Both the position numbers and the translations under genes were made by a program. From Candidatus Eisenbacteria bacterium (GTDB lineage: Bacteria; Eisenbacteria; RBG-16-71-46), in the NCBI GenBank assembly GCA_035712145.1, contig DASTBI010000252.1:1-64000 (forward strand): DNA of 64,000 nt. Direction: 5' to 3'. Position 1 is the first letter of the stretch. Each line of letters opens with the position of its first letter. Positions 50,646-58,737 of this stretch are shown here, in pieces. A model generated the notes under the pieces. That model ran no database searches. It saw nothing but the letters and a program-made list of their open reading frames with translations, and was not told where the DNA came from.

Positions 50646-52121
50646 TCAGGGGCGTCGCCGCCGCGGGAACAGCAGCGCACCCACCATCGCCCAGGCCATC
50701 CACGCGGGCCAGTCGCCGATCCGGTTGTACAACGTGGGCGGACCCGGAGGAGGAAGCTCGCGGGAGAGCACGGCGGGCTGCATCAGCGGAAGCCGTCCCA
50801 CCACACGACCGTGAGCGTCCACCATCATGGTGAGACCGGTGTTGGCGCAGCGCGCCAGCGGCACGTGGTTCTCCACCGCGCGAAAGATGGACATGGCGGC
50901 GTGCTGTCCGATCGCCGCGCTTCGGCCGAACCATTCGTCGTTGGTCACGTTGAGCAGCCAGCGCGCGCCGAGCCTCACGTCGTCGCGCGAGAGGTCGGGA
51001 AAGATCGACTCGAAGCAGATCAGGCACGCGAACTTTCCCCCCAGCCCGCGCTCGAACATGCGGCCCGAGGATCCGGGGAAGAGCACCGAGCCCCGGCCCG
51101 GCGTCCACTCGGCCTGCCCGAGCTCGATCCTGCCAAGCTGCGGAAACAGCCACTGGAACGGCATGCGCTCGCCGAAGGGAACCAGGTGGCGCTTGGCGTA
51201 GATCTCACCCGGCTCTCCGGTGGGATAGAAGATGCCGGCGGAGTTGAAGTAGCGCGTGACCCCGATCGAGTCGATCCGGTAATCGGCGAAGCCGGAGAAA
51301 ACACCGACGCGATGGTCGTAGGCCAGACGCGCCACCTCGATGGCCTGATCGAGCTGCCGGCGCAGGTAGCTTCCGGTCGCGGTCTCGGGCCACACGACCA
51401 GCGCGGGCCGCGGCGTGCGGCCCATCGCCTCCCGAGAAAGGCTCAGGAAACGATCGAGGATCTCGCGCTGATGACGTCCGCTCCACTTGATCTCCCCCGC
51501 GATGTTGCCCTGGACGAGCGCGATCGTCGGGCGCGGTCCCTGCGGCTTCGGGGTCGTGGCCAGCACCCTGGAGCCCCATAGCCAGGGCAGCGCCACGGTG
51601 AGCACGGTGGCGAGCGCCAGGATTCCACGTCCCACTCCCGCCTCGCCGTCCCGCCGCGGCACCATCGTGCGCCAGAGCAGCACGTTGAGGAACAGCACCC
51701 AAGCGGTCACCAGGGTGACACTCCCGAGGCTCGCGAGCTGGATGACCGGAACCATCGCGCTCTGCGTGTAGCCGGGCTGGAACCACGGAAACCCGAGCTC
51801 GCCCGAAGCGCGCGCGGCTTCGATCGCCAGCCAGGCCGGAACGAAGGTCACGGCGATCGTCATGCCGGCGCGCCGCGCGAGGAACACCGTGAGCGTCGAA
51901 GCCAGGGCCGGGAAGAGGGCGAGGTAGGCGGCCCCCACGACCCAGGCCGGGTACTTGAGCCACGGCACCGTGATGGCGACGTCCGAGAGGCGCGCGATCC
52001 AGTGCACGGAGACCAGGAAGAAGGCGAAGCCGAAGAGGTATCCGGTGTCCCATGCGGCGCGATTCGGCCGGTCGCCGCGCGTCACCTCGTCGAGCGCCAT
52101 GAGGAGCGGCACGAAAGCCAC
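50646..52121 (-). CDS. lnt: apolipoprotein N-acyltransferase, N-terminus uncertain
   Basis: 491 aa from the GTG at 52121. It adds the third acyl chain to lipoproteins at the periplasmic face. Membrane helices fill ~1-190 and the nitrilase domain follows: Glu in WPETATGS, Lys in KRHLVPFGERMPF, Cys in ICFESIFPDLSRDD. Upstream of the GTG the frame stays open for 31 codons and reads like the missing first Lnt helix (RRRVAAILSGVLLGAAF), but it holds no ATG, GTG or TTG. The true start is therefore unclear. Confidence 0.9.
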   Translation of the reverse strand: MAFVPLLMALDEVTRGDRPNRAAWDTGYLFGFAFFLVSVHWIARLSDVAITVPWLKYPAWVVGAAYLALFPALASTLTVFLARRAGMTIAVTFVPAWLAIEAARASGELGFPWFQPGYTQSAMVPVIQLASLGSVTLVTAWVLFLNVLLWRTMVPRRDGEAGVGRGILALATVLTVALPWLWGSRVLATTPKPQGPRPTIALVQGNIAGEIKWSGRHQREILDRFLSLSREAMGRTPRPALVVWPETATGSYLRRQLDQAIEVARLAYDHRVGVFSGFADYRIDSIGVTRYFNSAGIFYPTGEPGEIYAKRHLVPFGERMPFQWLFPQLGRIELGQAEWTPGRGSVLFPGSSGRMFERGLGGKFACLICFESIFPDLSRDDVRLGARWLLNVTNDEWFGRSAAIGQHAAMSIFRAVENHVPLARCANTGLTMMVDAHGRVVGRLPLMQPAVLSRELPPPGPPTLYNRIGDWPAWMAWAMVGALLFPRRRRP

Positions 52122-52203
52122 CCAGGCGAGGATGCCGAGGCGCGGATCGAGGAACGCGGCGCCGAGAAGGACGCCCGAAAGGATAGCCGCGACCCGGCGA
52201 CGA

Positions 52204-53217
52204 TTAGGCGAGCTTCACCTCTTTGCCCTGGTCCGCGGAGCGGTAGATCGCGTCCATCAGCTCCATGACGGGAAGGATCTCCTCGGCATCCCCCATCGGC
52301 CGCTGCCCCTTGCGCAGCGCTTCCGCGAAGTGCGCCATCTGCGATTCCACCGACTGCTTGTACTGGTGGCGCAGCGTGTCGAGGGTCGGCGTGACGTTGA
52401 CGAGCGCGCCGTGCATGCCCTTGTGGAGCCGGAAAGGATTGAGCAGCGCCGCGCCGCCGGAGCCGAACAGATTGAGGTAGGCGAAGTCCTTCTCCATCAG
52501 GAGTCCCCAGGTGAGCTCGAGCGTGAGCGTGGCGCCCGTCTCGAGACGGAAGAACGCGGTGGCGCTGTCTTCCACCTCGCCTTTCTTCTGTCGATGCACG
52601 CTGGCGGTGACCGATGCCACCTTGGGGCTTCCGAGCACCCAGAGAGACAGGTCGATCATCTGGAAGCCGAGATCGAGGACGACGCCGCCGCCCGACTCCC
52701 GCTTCTGGCGGCGCCACTCGTCCGAGTCCCATTCGGTCCGCAGCCTCAGCCAGCCGGCCTTGGCATAGAAGATCTGGCCGAGGTCGCCCTTGTCCACGAA
52801 GGTCCGCAACAGCTGCGCGTCGGCGCGGAACCGGTGCTGGACGGCGCACATCAGCACGCGGTCGGACTTGCGGGCGGCCTTGGCCATCTGCCGCGCCTCG
52901 TCGGCGCTGCGCGCCAGCGGGCGCTCGCACAGCACGTGCTTGCCCGCCTCCAGCGCGGCGGTGGCCATGGGGGCGTGGAGGAAGTTGGGCGTGCAGATGT
53001 CGATGGCGTCGATCGTCTCGTCCTCGAGCAGATCGTCGAAGCGATTCGTCGCCTCGGGGATGCCGAACTTCTGCGCGACCCGGCCGACTTTCTCGCGATC
53101 GCGATCGCAGATCGCGACCAGCTCCACGTCCTCGATCTTCTTGAGCGCGGGGATGTGATTGATCTGGGCGGCGCCGCCGACACCGACCAGCGCGATGCGC
53201 AAGGTCTTCCTGGCCAA
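52204..53217 (-). CDS. Gfo/Idh/MocA family oxidoreductase
   Basis: 337 aa, TTG start with GGAGGG 5 nt upstream. Rossmann opening RIALVGVGGAAQINHIPAL and the family block CERPLARSADEARQM (here CERP rather than EKP) with a C-terminal alpha/beta domain. The substrate is probably a sugar or cyclitol, but it cannot be named. It is only distantly similar to the lpx-cluster oxidoreductase at 25495-26499. An 82-bp gap separates it from lnt. Confidence 0.8.
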   Translation of the reverse strand: MARKTLRIALVGVGGAAQINHIPALKKIEDVELVAICDRDREKVGRVAQKFGIPEATNRFDDLLEDETIDAIDICTPNFLHAPMATAALEAGKHVLCERPLARSADEARQMAKAARKSDRVLMCAVQHRFRADAQLLRTFVDKGDLGQIFYAKAGWLRLRTEWDSDEWRRQKRESGGGVVLDLGFQMIDLSLWVLGSPKVASVTASVHRQKKGEVEDSATAFFRLETGATLTLELTWGLLMEKDFAYLNLFGSGGAALLNPFRLHKGMHGALVNVTPTLDTLRHQYKQSVESQMAHFAEALRKGQRPMGDAEEILPVMELMDAIYRSADQGKEVKLA

Positions 53218-53250
53218 TGCGTCCCTCCAGAGTCGAATGAGGGCTGCACT

Positions 53251-54303
53251 CTAGGTAGCGCCTCCAGCACCGTCAAGGTCGACGACGCACGCCTCGTGAT
53301 CGCCGTCCTCGAGCGGCGCGTGCTCGGCAGCCAGGCCATAGCGACGGAGCTTCTTGAGCAGTCCCTGGCGAGAGAGACCGAGCGACCGGGCGGCGCGCGA
53401 TTTGTTCCAGCGCGTGCGCTCCAGGGTCTCGCGAAGCCGCCGCTCCTCGAGCGCCCGCGTCTCCGCATGGAGGCCATGCCTCGCAGGTGAAGCCGATTCG
53501 AGCGACGTGGGCCAGTGCTCGATGCCGACCACGCCGCGCGCACCGGCGACGCGCACCGAGTACGCACACCCGTTGGCGAGCTCGCGCACGTTGCCCGGCC
53601 AGCGGTGACGCATCAGGCGGCCGGCGAGCGCCGGCGTCACCTCGAGAGGCCCGGCGCCGATCGCGCGAGCGGCGCGAGCCAGGAACAGTCGCGCCAGCAT
53701 CAGGACGTCCGTGCCTCGCTCGCGCAGCGGCGGCAACCGCACGCACACGGCGTTCAGCCGGTAGAGGAGATCGGCGCGGAAGCTTCCGGCGCCGGCCGCC
53801 TCGTCGAGCTCGCGGTGGGTGGCGGCCACGATGCGGACGTCCACCTTGCGCACGACCGTGTCCCCCACCCGCCGCACTTCGCCTTCCTGCAGCACGCGCA
53901 GGAGCTTCATCTGCAGGAGGGCGCTGGCGTCGCCGATCTCGTCGAGGAACAGCGTGCCTTGATCCGCGGCCTCGAACAATCCCGGGCGCTCGCCCACGGC
54001 GCCGGTGAAGGCGCCGCGTGCGTGACCGAACAGCTCGCTCTCGATCAGGCTGTCGGGCGTGGCGCCGCAGTTCATCGCCACGAAGGCGCGCCGCTTGCGC
54101 GCGCTGAGCGCGTGGACCGCGCGCGCCATCAGCTCCTTCCCGGTTCCGGTCTCGCCGAGCAGCAGGACCGGGAGATCGCTCTCCGCGACCGGCGGGAGCA
54201 GGCGCTTCGCTTCCCGCCACGCCGGCGACTCTCCCTGCAGCTGCTCGAGCACGAAGCCCGCATCGCCGAGCCCGTAGGCCGGCGCCAGTGGCATGCGCTC
54301 CAT
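53251..54303 (-). CDS. sigma-54-dependent transcriptional activator without sensor domain
   Basis: 350 aa from the ATG at 54303 (strong GGGGAGGAGGGG directly upstream; ATG at 54294 is an alternative). The protein is almost entirely an AAA+ activator domain: Walker A GETGTGKE (50-57), sigma-54-contacting loop GAFTGA (97-102), Walker B LFLDEIGD (118-125), then a Fis-type helix-turn-helix ([35 protein letters not shown] read in parts, ~285-325). No receiver, PAS or GAF domain precedes it, so activity may be controlled by a separate partner or by level. It implies RpoN in this genome. Targets are unknown. Confidence 0.85.
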   Translation of the reverse strand: MERMPLAPAYGLGDAGFVLEQLQGESPAWREAKRLLPPVAESDLPVLLLGETGTGKELMARAVHALSARKRRAFVAMNCGATPDSLIESELFGHARGAFTGAVGERPGLFEAADQGTLFLDEIGDASALLQMKLLRVLQEGEVRRVGDTVVRKVDVRIVAATHRELDEAAGAGSFRADLLYRLNAVCVRLPPLRERGTDVLMLARLFLARAARAIGAGPLEVTPALAGRLMRHRWPGNVRELANGCAYSVRVAGARGVVGIEHWPTSLESASPARHGLHAETRALEERRLRETLERTRWNKSRAARSLGLSRQGLLKKLRRYGLAAEHAPLEDGDHEACVVDLDGAGGAT

Positions 54304-54334
54304 CCCCTCCTCCCCTCCGCGCGGTGCGGTCTCT

Positions 54335-55348
54335 CTACGTCCAGACCACTTCGCGCTCGCCCTCCACCACGTCACCCAGGGGCCACACGTGTTCGCCCGC
54401 GCGCTCGAGATCGGCGGCCACGGCCGACGCCTCTTCCGGAGCGCACACCACGATCATGCCGATCCCGAGATTGAAGGCCTCGCGCGCGTCCTCTTCGGGC
54501 ACGCGGCCCAGGGCCTGAAGCCACCGAAACAGCGCTGGACGCGGCCATGCCGCCGTGTCGACCTGCGCGCGGGAGCCTTCGGGCAGCACGCGCTTCAGGT
54601 TCCCCGCGATGCCGCCTCCCGTCACGTGCGCGAGCGCGCGCACGCGGGACGCCTCGATCAGCGGGAGCAGCGTGGGCCCGTACCAGCGGTGCGGCGCCAG
54701 CAGCGCGTCTTCCAGCGATTCTCCGTTCCCTCCGGGCAGCGGCGAGCGCCGGTCGAGGCCCGAGGAGTCCAGGATCCTGCGCGCCAGTGAATACCCATTG
54801 GTGTGGAGGCCCGACGACCCGAGGCCGAGGAGCCGGTCGCCGGGCCGGGCCGCGTCGACACCGAGCAGCTTCCCAGGCATCACGGCGCCGAGCATGCATC
54901 CCGCCACGTCGACGACGCCGGGCAGATACGTGTCGGGCATCTGTGCGGTCTCGCCGCCGAGCAGCACCGCGCCGACCTCGCTGCACGCTCGCGAAAGTCC
55001 CTGCACCACGTCCAGCACCACCGCGGCGTCGAGCCGGGACTGCGCGATGTAATCGAGGAATGCCAGCGGACGGGCGCCGTGGACCAGCAGGTCGTCGGCT
55101 CCGTGATAGACGAGGTCGGCCGCAGCGTCGCCCACTCGCCCGCATTCGAGCGCCAGGTGCAGCTTGGTGCCCACGCCATCCATGGTCGCCGCCAGGAGCG
55201 GCGGCCCTCCCGGCCAGTCGATGACGCCGGCGAAGCCGCCGGGCAGCGGACGCACCGCGTCGGTCCAGGTGGCGCGCACCGACTTCGCCATCGCGTCCTT
55301 CACCTGGTCAGAGCGCGCGATGTCCACTCCCGCGTCGCGGTAGCGCAT
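54335..55348 (-). CDS. purM: phosphoribosylformylglycinamidine cyclo-ligase
   Basis: 337 aa from the ATG at 55348, overlapping the HD-GYP stop by 1 nt (TGATG); the longer frame runs through that gene and is rejected. AIR synthetase with MRYRDAGVDI at the start, ATMDGVGTKL, VLLGGETAQMPD and HVTGGGIAGNLKRVLP blocks. It acts just after the PurLQS step but is located 9 kb away from the pur cluster, coupled instead to an HD-GYP protein. Confidence 0.94.
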   Translation of the reverse strand: MRYRDAGVDIARSDQVKDAMAKSVRATWTDAVRPLPGGFAGVIDWPGGPPLLAATMDGVGTKLHLALECGRVGDAAADLVYHGADDLLVHGARPLAFLDYIAQSRLDAAVVLDVVQGLSRACSEVGAVLLGGETAQMPDTYLPGVVDVAGCMLGAVMPGKLLGVDAARPGDRLLGLGSSGLHTNGYSLARRILDSSGLDRRSPLPGGNGESLEDALLAPHRWYGPTLLPLIEASRVRALAHVTGGGIAGNLKRVLPEGSRAQVDTAAWPRPALFRWLQALGRVPEEDAREAFNLGIGMIVVCAPEEASAVAADLERAGEHVWPLGDVVEGEREVVWT

Positions 55349-56664
55349 CACGTCCTCGCCTGGGCCGACCGCCAGCGCAGCGACTGAAGCTCCTCGCTGC
55401 TCGGGCTGGACAGCTTCGGAAACCGTCCTGCCTCGTGGAGCGCGAGCAGACAGCGCACGACGGCGGGATCGAACTGCGTCCCCGCGCCGCGCGTGAGCTC
55501 GGCGAGCGCATCTTCGAGATCGAGCGCGCGCCGGTAAGAGCGGTCCGAGGTCATCGCGTCGAACGCATCGGCGACGTTGAGGATCCGCGCCCCGAGCGGC
55601 ACCTGATCGCCTCGCAGCCCGAGCGGGTACCCGCGTCCGTCCGGACGCTCGTGGTGCAACCGGACGATCTCGGCGGATCGCCGCAGGGCGCCGACCTTGC
55701 CGATGATGCCGGCCCCGGTGGCGGGATGTCCGCGCAGCGTGCGCTGGTCTTCGTGCGTGAGGGCTCCGGGCTTCTGAAGAATTTTCTGATGCTGGGGTCC
55801 GATCTTTCCAAGGTCGTGAACCAGCGCGGCGTATTCGATGTCCTCCACCTCCGCCTCGCTCGCGCCCAGCTCGCGCGCCAGGCGCACGGCGTACTGGGCC
55901 ACCCGCATCGAATGCTGCCGCGTGTACGGGTCGACTTCGTCCAGCACCTCCGACAGGGCGCGCACGAAGTCCTTGAGGTCGCCGCGAATCCCGACGTAAT
56001 GCGCGAAGGCGTGGCGCGCCACCAGCACCGGAAGCAGCAGGAGCGGGAGCGCCCACGGGCCGACGCGCAGGGCGACGACCGCGATGCAGCACCCCAGCGC
56101 CAGGAACGAAGCGTGGTGCAGCAGGGAGTGCCCGTACACCTGCTGCCACGAGCGCCATCCCGCGGTCCAGGAAGGCGCCAGCGCGCTGGTGACGCGCAGC
56201 GAGTCGAGAACGAAGTAGACGACACACGCGATGACCATCGGCGTCAGTCCGGACGGCAGCTCGAGCGCGCCGACCCTTCCGCCGGCGGCGACGAACGCGG
56301 CGCCCGCGAGCCAGGTGGCCAGCGCGCTGGCCGACACGTCGTGGATCAGCCGACGAATCGGGCGCCGGCGCAAGAGCCCCTGGACGCCGAGCGTGGCGGC
56401 CACGTGGATCCAGGCGGTCGCGGCGGGGCCGAGCAGGAACACGGAGGCGATGTCGACGGCTGCCACGGCCGACGCATAGCCACCGCCGGGAAGCTGAACG
56501 GCGCCGAGCTCGCCGAATGAAATGAGCACGAGCGCCGCGAGCCCCCAGCCCAGCGAGACCTGCGAGAGCTCGGGAGCGCTTCGCCACAGCACGACCGCGG
56601 CGCTCACCGACAGGAGCAGAAGAAGAAGGGATCCGCGCGGGACGGCGGCGCCTTCGCGAGTCAT
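55348..56664 (-). CDS. membrane HD-GYP domain protein (putative c-di-GMP phosphodiesterase)
   Basis: 438 aa. About seven membrane helices (residues ~11-30, 38-55, 65-92, 110-128, 138-160, 183-198, 202-220) form an N-terminal sensor-like region of no named family. The HD-GYP domain follows: metal ligands in HSMRVAQYAVRLA (His251), HDLGKIG (283-289), the HHERPDGRGYP signature (337-347) and NVADAFDAMTSDRSYRRA. It is expected to degrade c-di-GMP in the cytoplasm. No ribosome site is obvious at the ATG. A membrane sensor could respond to a peptide, redox state or lipid; see the spacer features beside it. Confidence 0.85.
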   Translation of the reverse strand: MTREGAAVPRGSLLLLLLSVSAAVVLWRSAPELSQVSLGWGLAALVLISFGELGAVQLPGGGYASAVAAVDIASVFLLGPAATAWIHVAATLGVQGLLRRRPIRRLIHDVSASALATWLAGAAFVAAGGRVGALELPSGLTPMVIACVVYFVLDSLRVTSALAPSWTAGWRSWQQVYGHSLLHHASFLALGCCIAVVALRVGPWALPLLLLPVLVARHAFAHYVGIRGDLKDFVRALSEVLDEVDPYTRQHSMRVAQYAVRLARELGASEAEVEDIEYAALVHDLGKIGPQHQKILQKPGALTHEDQRTLRGHPATGAGIIGKVGALRRSAEIVRLHHERPDGRGYPLGLRGDQVPLGARILNVADAFDAMTSDRSYRRALDLEDALAELTRGAGTQFDPAVVRCLLALHEAGRFPKLSSPSSEELQSLRWRSAQART

Positions 56665-56770
56665 GCGTCCGTGCAGAGCGACTCCGGGCGGGGCGGCAGG
56701 TGAGAAGACAAGACCGACATCGGTGTTTCGGAGACTACTCTCACTTCATCTCAACGTGCAGCCTATCGAG

Positions 56771-56827
56771 TTACCAACCAGCCTTACCGAAGAACTCGAT
56801 CAGGTCGAGGATGAATTCGAAGTCCAC
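56771..56827 (-). CDS. candidate 18-residue peptide gene between HD-GYP and two-domain protein
   Basis: GTG at 56827 and TAA at 56773-56771 give MDFEFILDLIEFFGKAGW. An unusually strong Shine-Dalgarno (AAGGAGGTG, full match to the 16S tail) lies 8 nt ahead. The peptide is hydrophobic with acidic residues at 2, 4, 8, 11 and a Lys near the end, so it may be an amphipathic helix. It is too short for homology detection by eye. It sits in the middle of a structured spacer bracketed by an inverted repeat and beside a membrane HD-GYP protein. The case for translation rests on the ribosome site. Confidence 0.4.
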   Translation of the reverse strand: MDFEFILDLIEFFGKAGW

Positions 56828-56829
56828 TT

Positions 56830-56881
56830 GACCCACCTCCTTCAGAGGTTTGATTCCGTTTCAGGAGAACAACGGTGGGTC
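56830..56881 (-). promoter_or_regulatory. competing RNA stems over the small ORF's ribosome site
   Basis: In the minus-strand transcript, GACCCACC (56881-56874) can pair with GGTGGGTC (56837-56830), covering the end of the Shine-Dalgarno. Alternatively, ACCTC (56849-56845) pairs with GAGGT (56839-56835), hiding its core. A third stem, CCGTT/AACGG (56875-56871 with 56860-56856), excludes the first. Such mutually exclusive stems resemble a translational switch. Confidence 0.45.
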
Positions 56882-56912
56882 GCTACGCTTCAGGACTTCG
56901 CTCCGCTACCTC

Positions 56913-57734
56913 CTACTTCACCGATGTCGGTCTCAAAACGTATTCGGTGGGTTCCTTCGGCCGCAGACCGCCGACCAGCCGATTCAGCGCCGCGAGTGTT
57001 GCGAACACCACCGCCTGGTGGAGATCCGGCTCGATGACGCATGTGCCGACCAGGATCTTCTCCTGGCGCTCCACCAACATCGAGAGCGATACCACCACCG
57101 CCCGCTTCTTGCCAAGCCTCAAGAATTCCACGTCCATCAAGCCCAGCGCGAGCTCATCGGCCAGGAACTCCTGGACCGCGGACAGCGTCGCCTGGGCCAC
57201 CAGCCGGTGCGCACCGGAGCGCGTGCTCCAGCCTGCCGCCGTTCCCATCCGCGGCAAGTTCCGCCACAAGAGCTCGACCTGAGCCTGCGTGCGCGGCCCG
57301 GAGACGTACAGGTTGACGCCGCCGAAGCGGATGCGTTCCTCGAGAGGCGCGGGACGCGAGGCGGGCGCCGGCGCCGCTTCGACCACTTTCGCCACCGCCG
57401 GACGCTGGGCCTCGACGGGAGCCGGCTTCGCAGGCTCGGCGGCCGGGGCAGAAGCGGTTCCGTTGCCGGCGGTATGATCGGGCTTGGTCGCATCGCTCGA
57501 CAGGTAGGCGACGGAGACCACGCGGTAATCGATCGATCGCTTGAAACGATTGTGGAGAACCGCCTGCACGTCGCGAACGATCTGCTTGGGCGGCCGATTC
57601 GAGCGAGTGAGGACGTGGATCTCGTGAATGACGTCGCCTTCGCCTTGAATGCTGGCGCTCTCGACGTCCTTCAGTGTCTTGATCTCGGACTCGGCCTTGG
57701 CGAACCAGGATGTCTGCGCGTCCACGACTGACAC
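56913..57734 (-). CDS. uncharacterised two-domain protein
   Basis: 273 aa, GTG start with GGAGG 4 nt upstream. I cannot name it. The N-terminal domain (~1-78) has AESEIKTLKDVESASIQGEG and then DVIHEIHVLTRSNRPPKQIVRDVQAVL, a pattern I know only from uncharacterised proteins. An Ala/Pro linker spans ~85-130. The C-terminal domain (~133-273) has an alternating strand pattern ending in a repeated hydrophobic helix (QAVVFATLAALNRLVGG). No membrane segment or catalytic motif. It precedes the small ORF and HD-GYP gene, making it a plausible partner in c-di-GMP or signal control. Confidence 0.6.
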   Translation of the reverse strand: MSVVDAQTSWFAKAESEIKTLKDVESASIQGEGDVIHEIHVLTRSNRPPKQIVRDVQAVLHNRFKRSIDYRVVSVAYLSSDATKPDHTAGNGTASAPAAEPAKPAPVEAQRPAVAKVVEAAPAPASRPAPLEERIRFGGVNLYVSGPRTQAQVELLWRNLPRMGTAAGWSTRSGAHRLVAQATLSAVQEFLADELALGLMDVEFLRLGKKRAVVVSLSMLVERQEKILVGTCVIEPDLHQAVVFATLAALNRLVGGLRPKEPTEYVLRPTSVK

Positions 57735-57813
57735 GGCCCCTCCTCACCGTCCGGGGTAGTAAGTGACGGGAGAGCATAGCACAACGGGCGCCGCCTGGAC
57801 GATCGCCTGAAGC

Positions 57814-58737
57814 TCAAGGAAAGGACTTCTCGAGGTCGAAAGCAACCATTTCATGCAGCCGGGCGACGCGGCGGGAGATCTCATCGCCGTCCGCCGCGAT
57901 CAGCCGCGCGGGGCTGAATGCCTCGATCGCCAGCGAAGCCATGGCGGTGCCGAACGCCATGGCCTGGCGCTGCACCGGCATCCCGAGGCTGCCTGACCGG
58001 GCCAGCCACCCGAGGAAGCCGCCGGCGAAGCTGTCCCCGGCGCCGGTCGGATCCTGAAGGCCCGCCACCGGAAAGGCCGGAGTGACGAAGAGCTGGTCCT
58101 CCGAGCGGTAGAGCGACCCATGCTCCCCCTTCTTGACGATGACCGCCTTGCCGCCGCGCTCCACCAGCCGGCCGGCCGCCCGCACCAGCTGGGTCTCCCC
58201 CGAGAGGGCCCGGGCCTCCTCCTCGTTGAGCAGCGCGACATCCACACGCCTCAGGACGTCCATCACCCGCTCGGGCTTGCGCGCGATCCAGTAATTCATG
58301 GTGTCGGACACGGTGAGCCGCGGCCGCTTCATCTGATCCAGCACCTCGAGCTGCAGGTCGGGATCGATGTTGGCGAGGAAGACGTAGGGACACGCCCGGT
58401 GCGTGTCGTCGAGCTTCGGGTGGAAGGTCGAGAAGACGTTGAGCTGGGTCTCGAGCGTGCGCGCGTGACCCAGCTCCGCCGCATACTCCCCGCGCCAGCG
58501 GAAGGTTCTACCCGGAGCGCTCTGCAGTCCGCCGAGGTCGACGCCGCGCTGCAGGAAGGCCTGGCGGTGCTCCGCGGGAAAGTCCTCGCCCACCACCGCG
58601 ACGATCGCGACCTTGGCGAAGTGACTGGCCGAGAACGAGAAGTAGGACGCCGAGCCGCCCAGCGCTTCCACCGCCTCGCCGAACGGCGTGCGAATCGTGT
58701 CCAGCGCCACCGAGCCGACCACCAGGATCTCGCTCAT
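57814..58737 (-). CDS. PfkB-family carbohydrate kinase
   Basis: 307 aa. Ribokinase fold with GGSASYFSFSASHF near the N-terminus and the anion-hole/catalytic motif DPTGAGDSFAGGFLG near residue 240 (catalytic Asp in GAGD). Substrates of this family include adenosine, ribose, fructose-6-phosphate and 2-keto-sugars; the sequence does not settle which. The ATG overlaps the argS stop by 4 nt. A nucleoside role would fit the purine genes nearby but is inference. Confidence 0.85.
   Translation of the reverse strand: MSEILVVGSVALDTIRTPFGEAVEALGGSASYFSFSASHFAKVAIVAVVGEDFPAEHRQAFLQRGVDLGGLQSAPGRTFRWRGEYAAELGHARTLETQLNVFSTFHPKLDDTHRACPYVFLANIDPDLQLEVLDQMKRPRLTVSDTMNYWIARKPERVMDVLRRVDVALLNEEEARALSGETQLVRAAGRLVERGGKAVIVKKGEHGSLYRSEDQLFVTPAFPVAGLQDPTGAGDSFAGGFLGWLARSGSLGMPVQRQAMAFGTAMASLAIEAFSPARLIAADGDEISRRVARLHEMVAFDLEKSFP

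Larger units (their letters stand above)
56711..56933. repeat. 15-bp perfect inverted repeat bracketing an 18-codon ORF
   Basis: AGACCGACATCGGTG (56711-56725) and its exact reverse complement CACCGATGTCGGTCT (56919-56933), 193 bp apart. Each arm is itself nearly palindromic (ACCGA-2-TCGGT), so it could be a paired protein-binding site or a long RNA stem. The right arm lies in the last codons of the two-domain gene (56913-57734). No target-site duplication flanks the arms. Confidence 0.6.

Noticed and set aside
56665-56912. c-di-GMP riboswitch ahead of the HD-GYP gene
   Set aside because: Conserved GEMM-I/GEMM-II segments are absent, and the stems lie over a different ribosome site.
56711-56933. 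Spacer with inverted ends as an ordinary MITE or insertion element
   Set aside because: No target-site duplication, one arm is within the coding end of a gene, and no second copy lies in the window.
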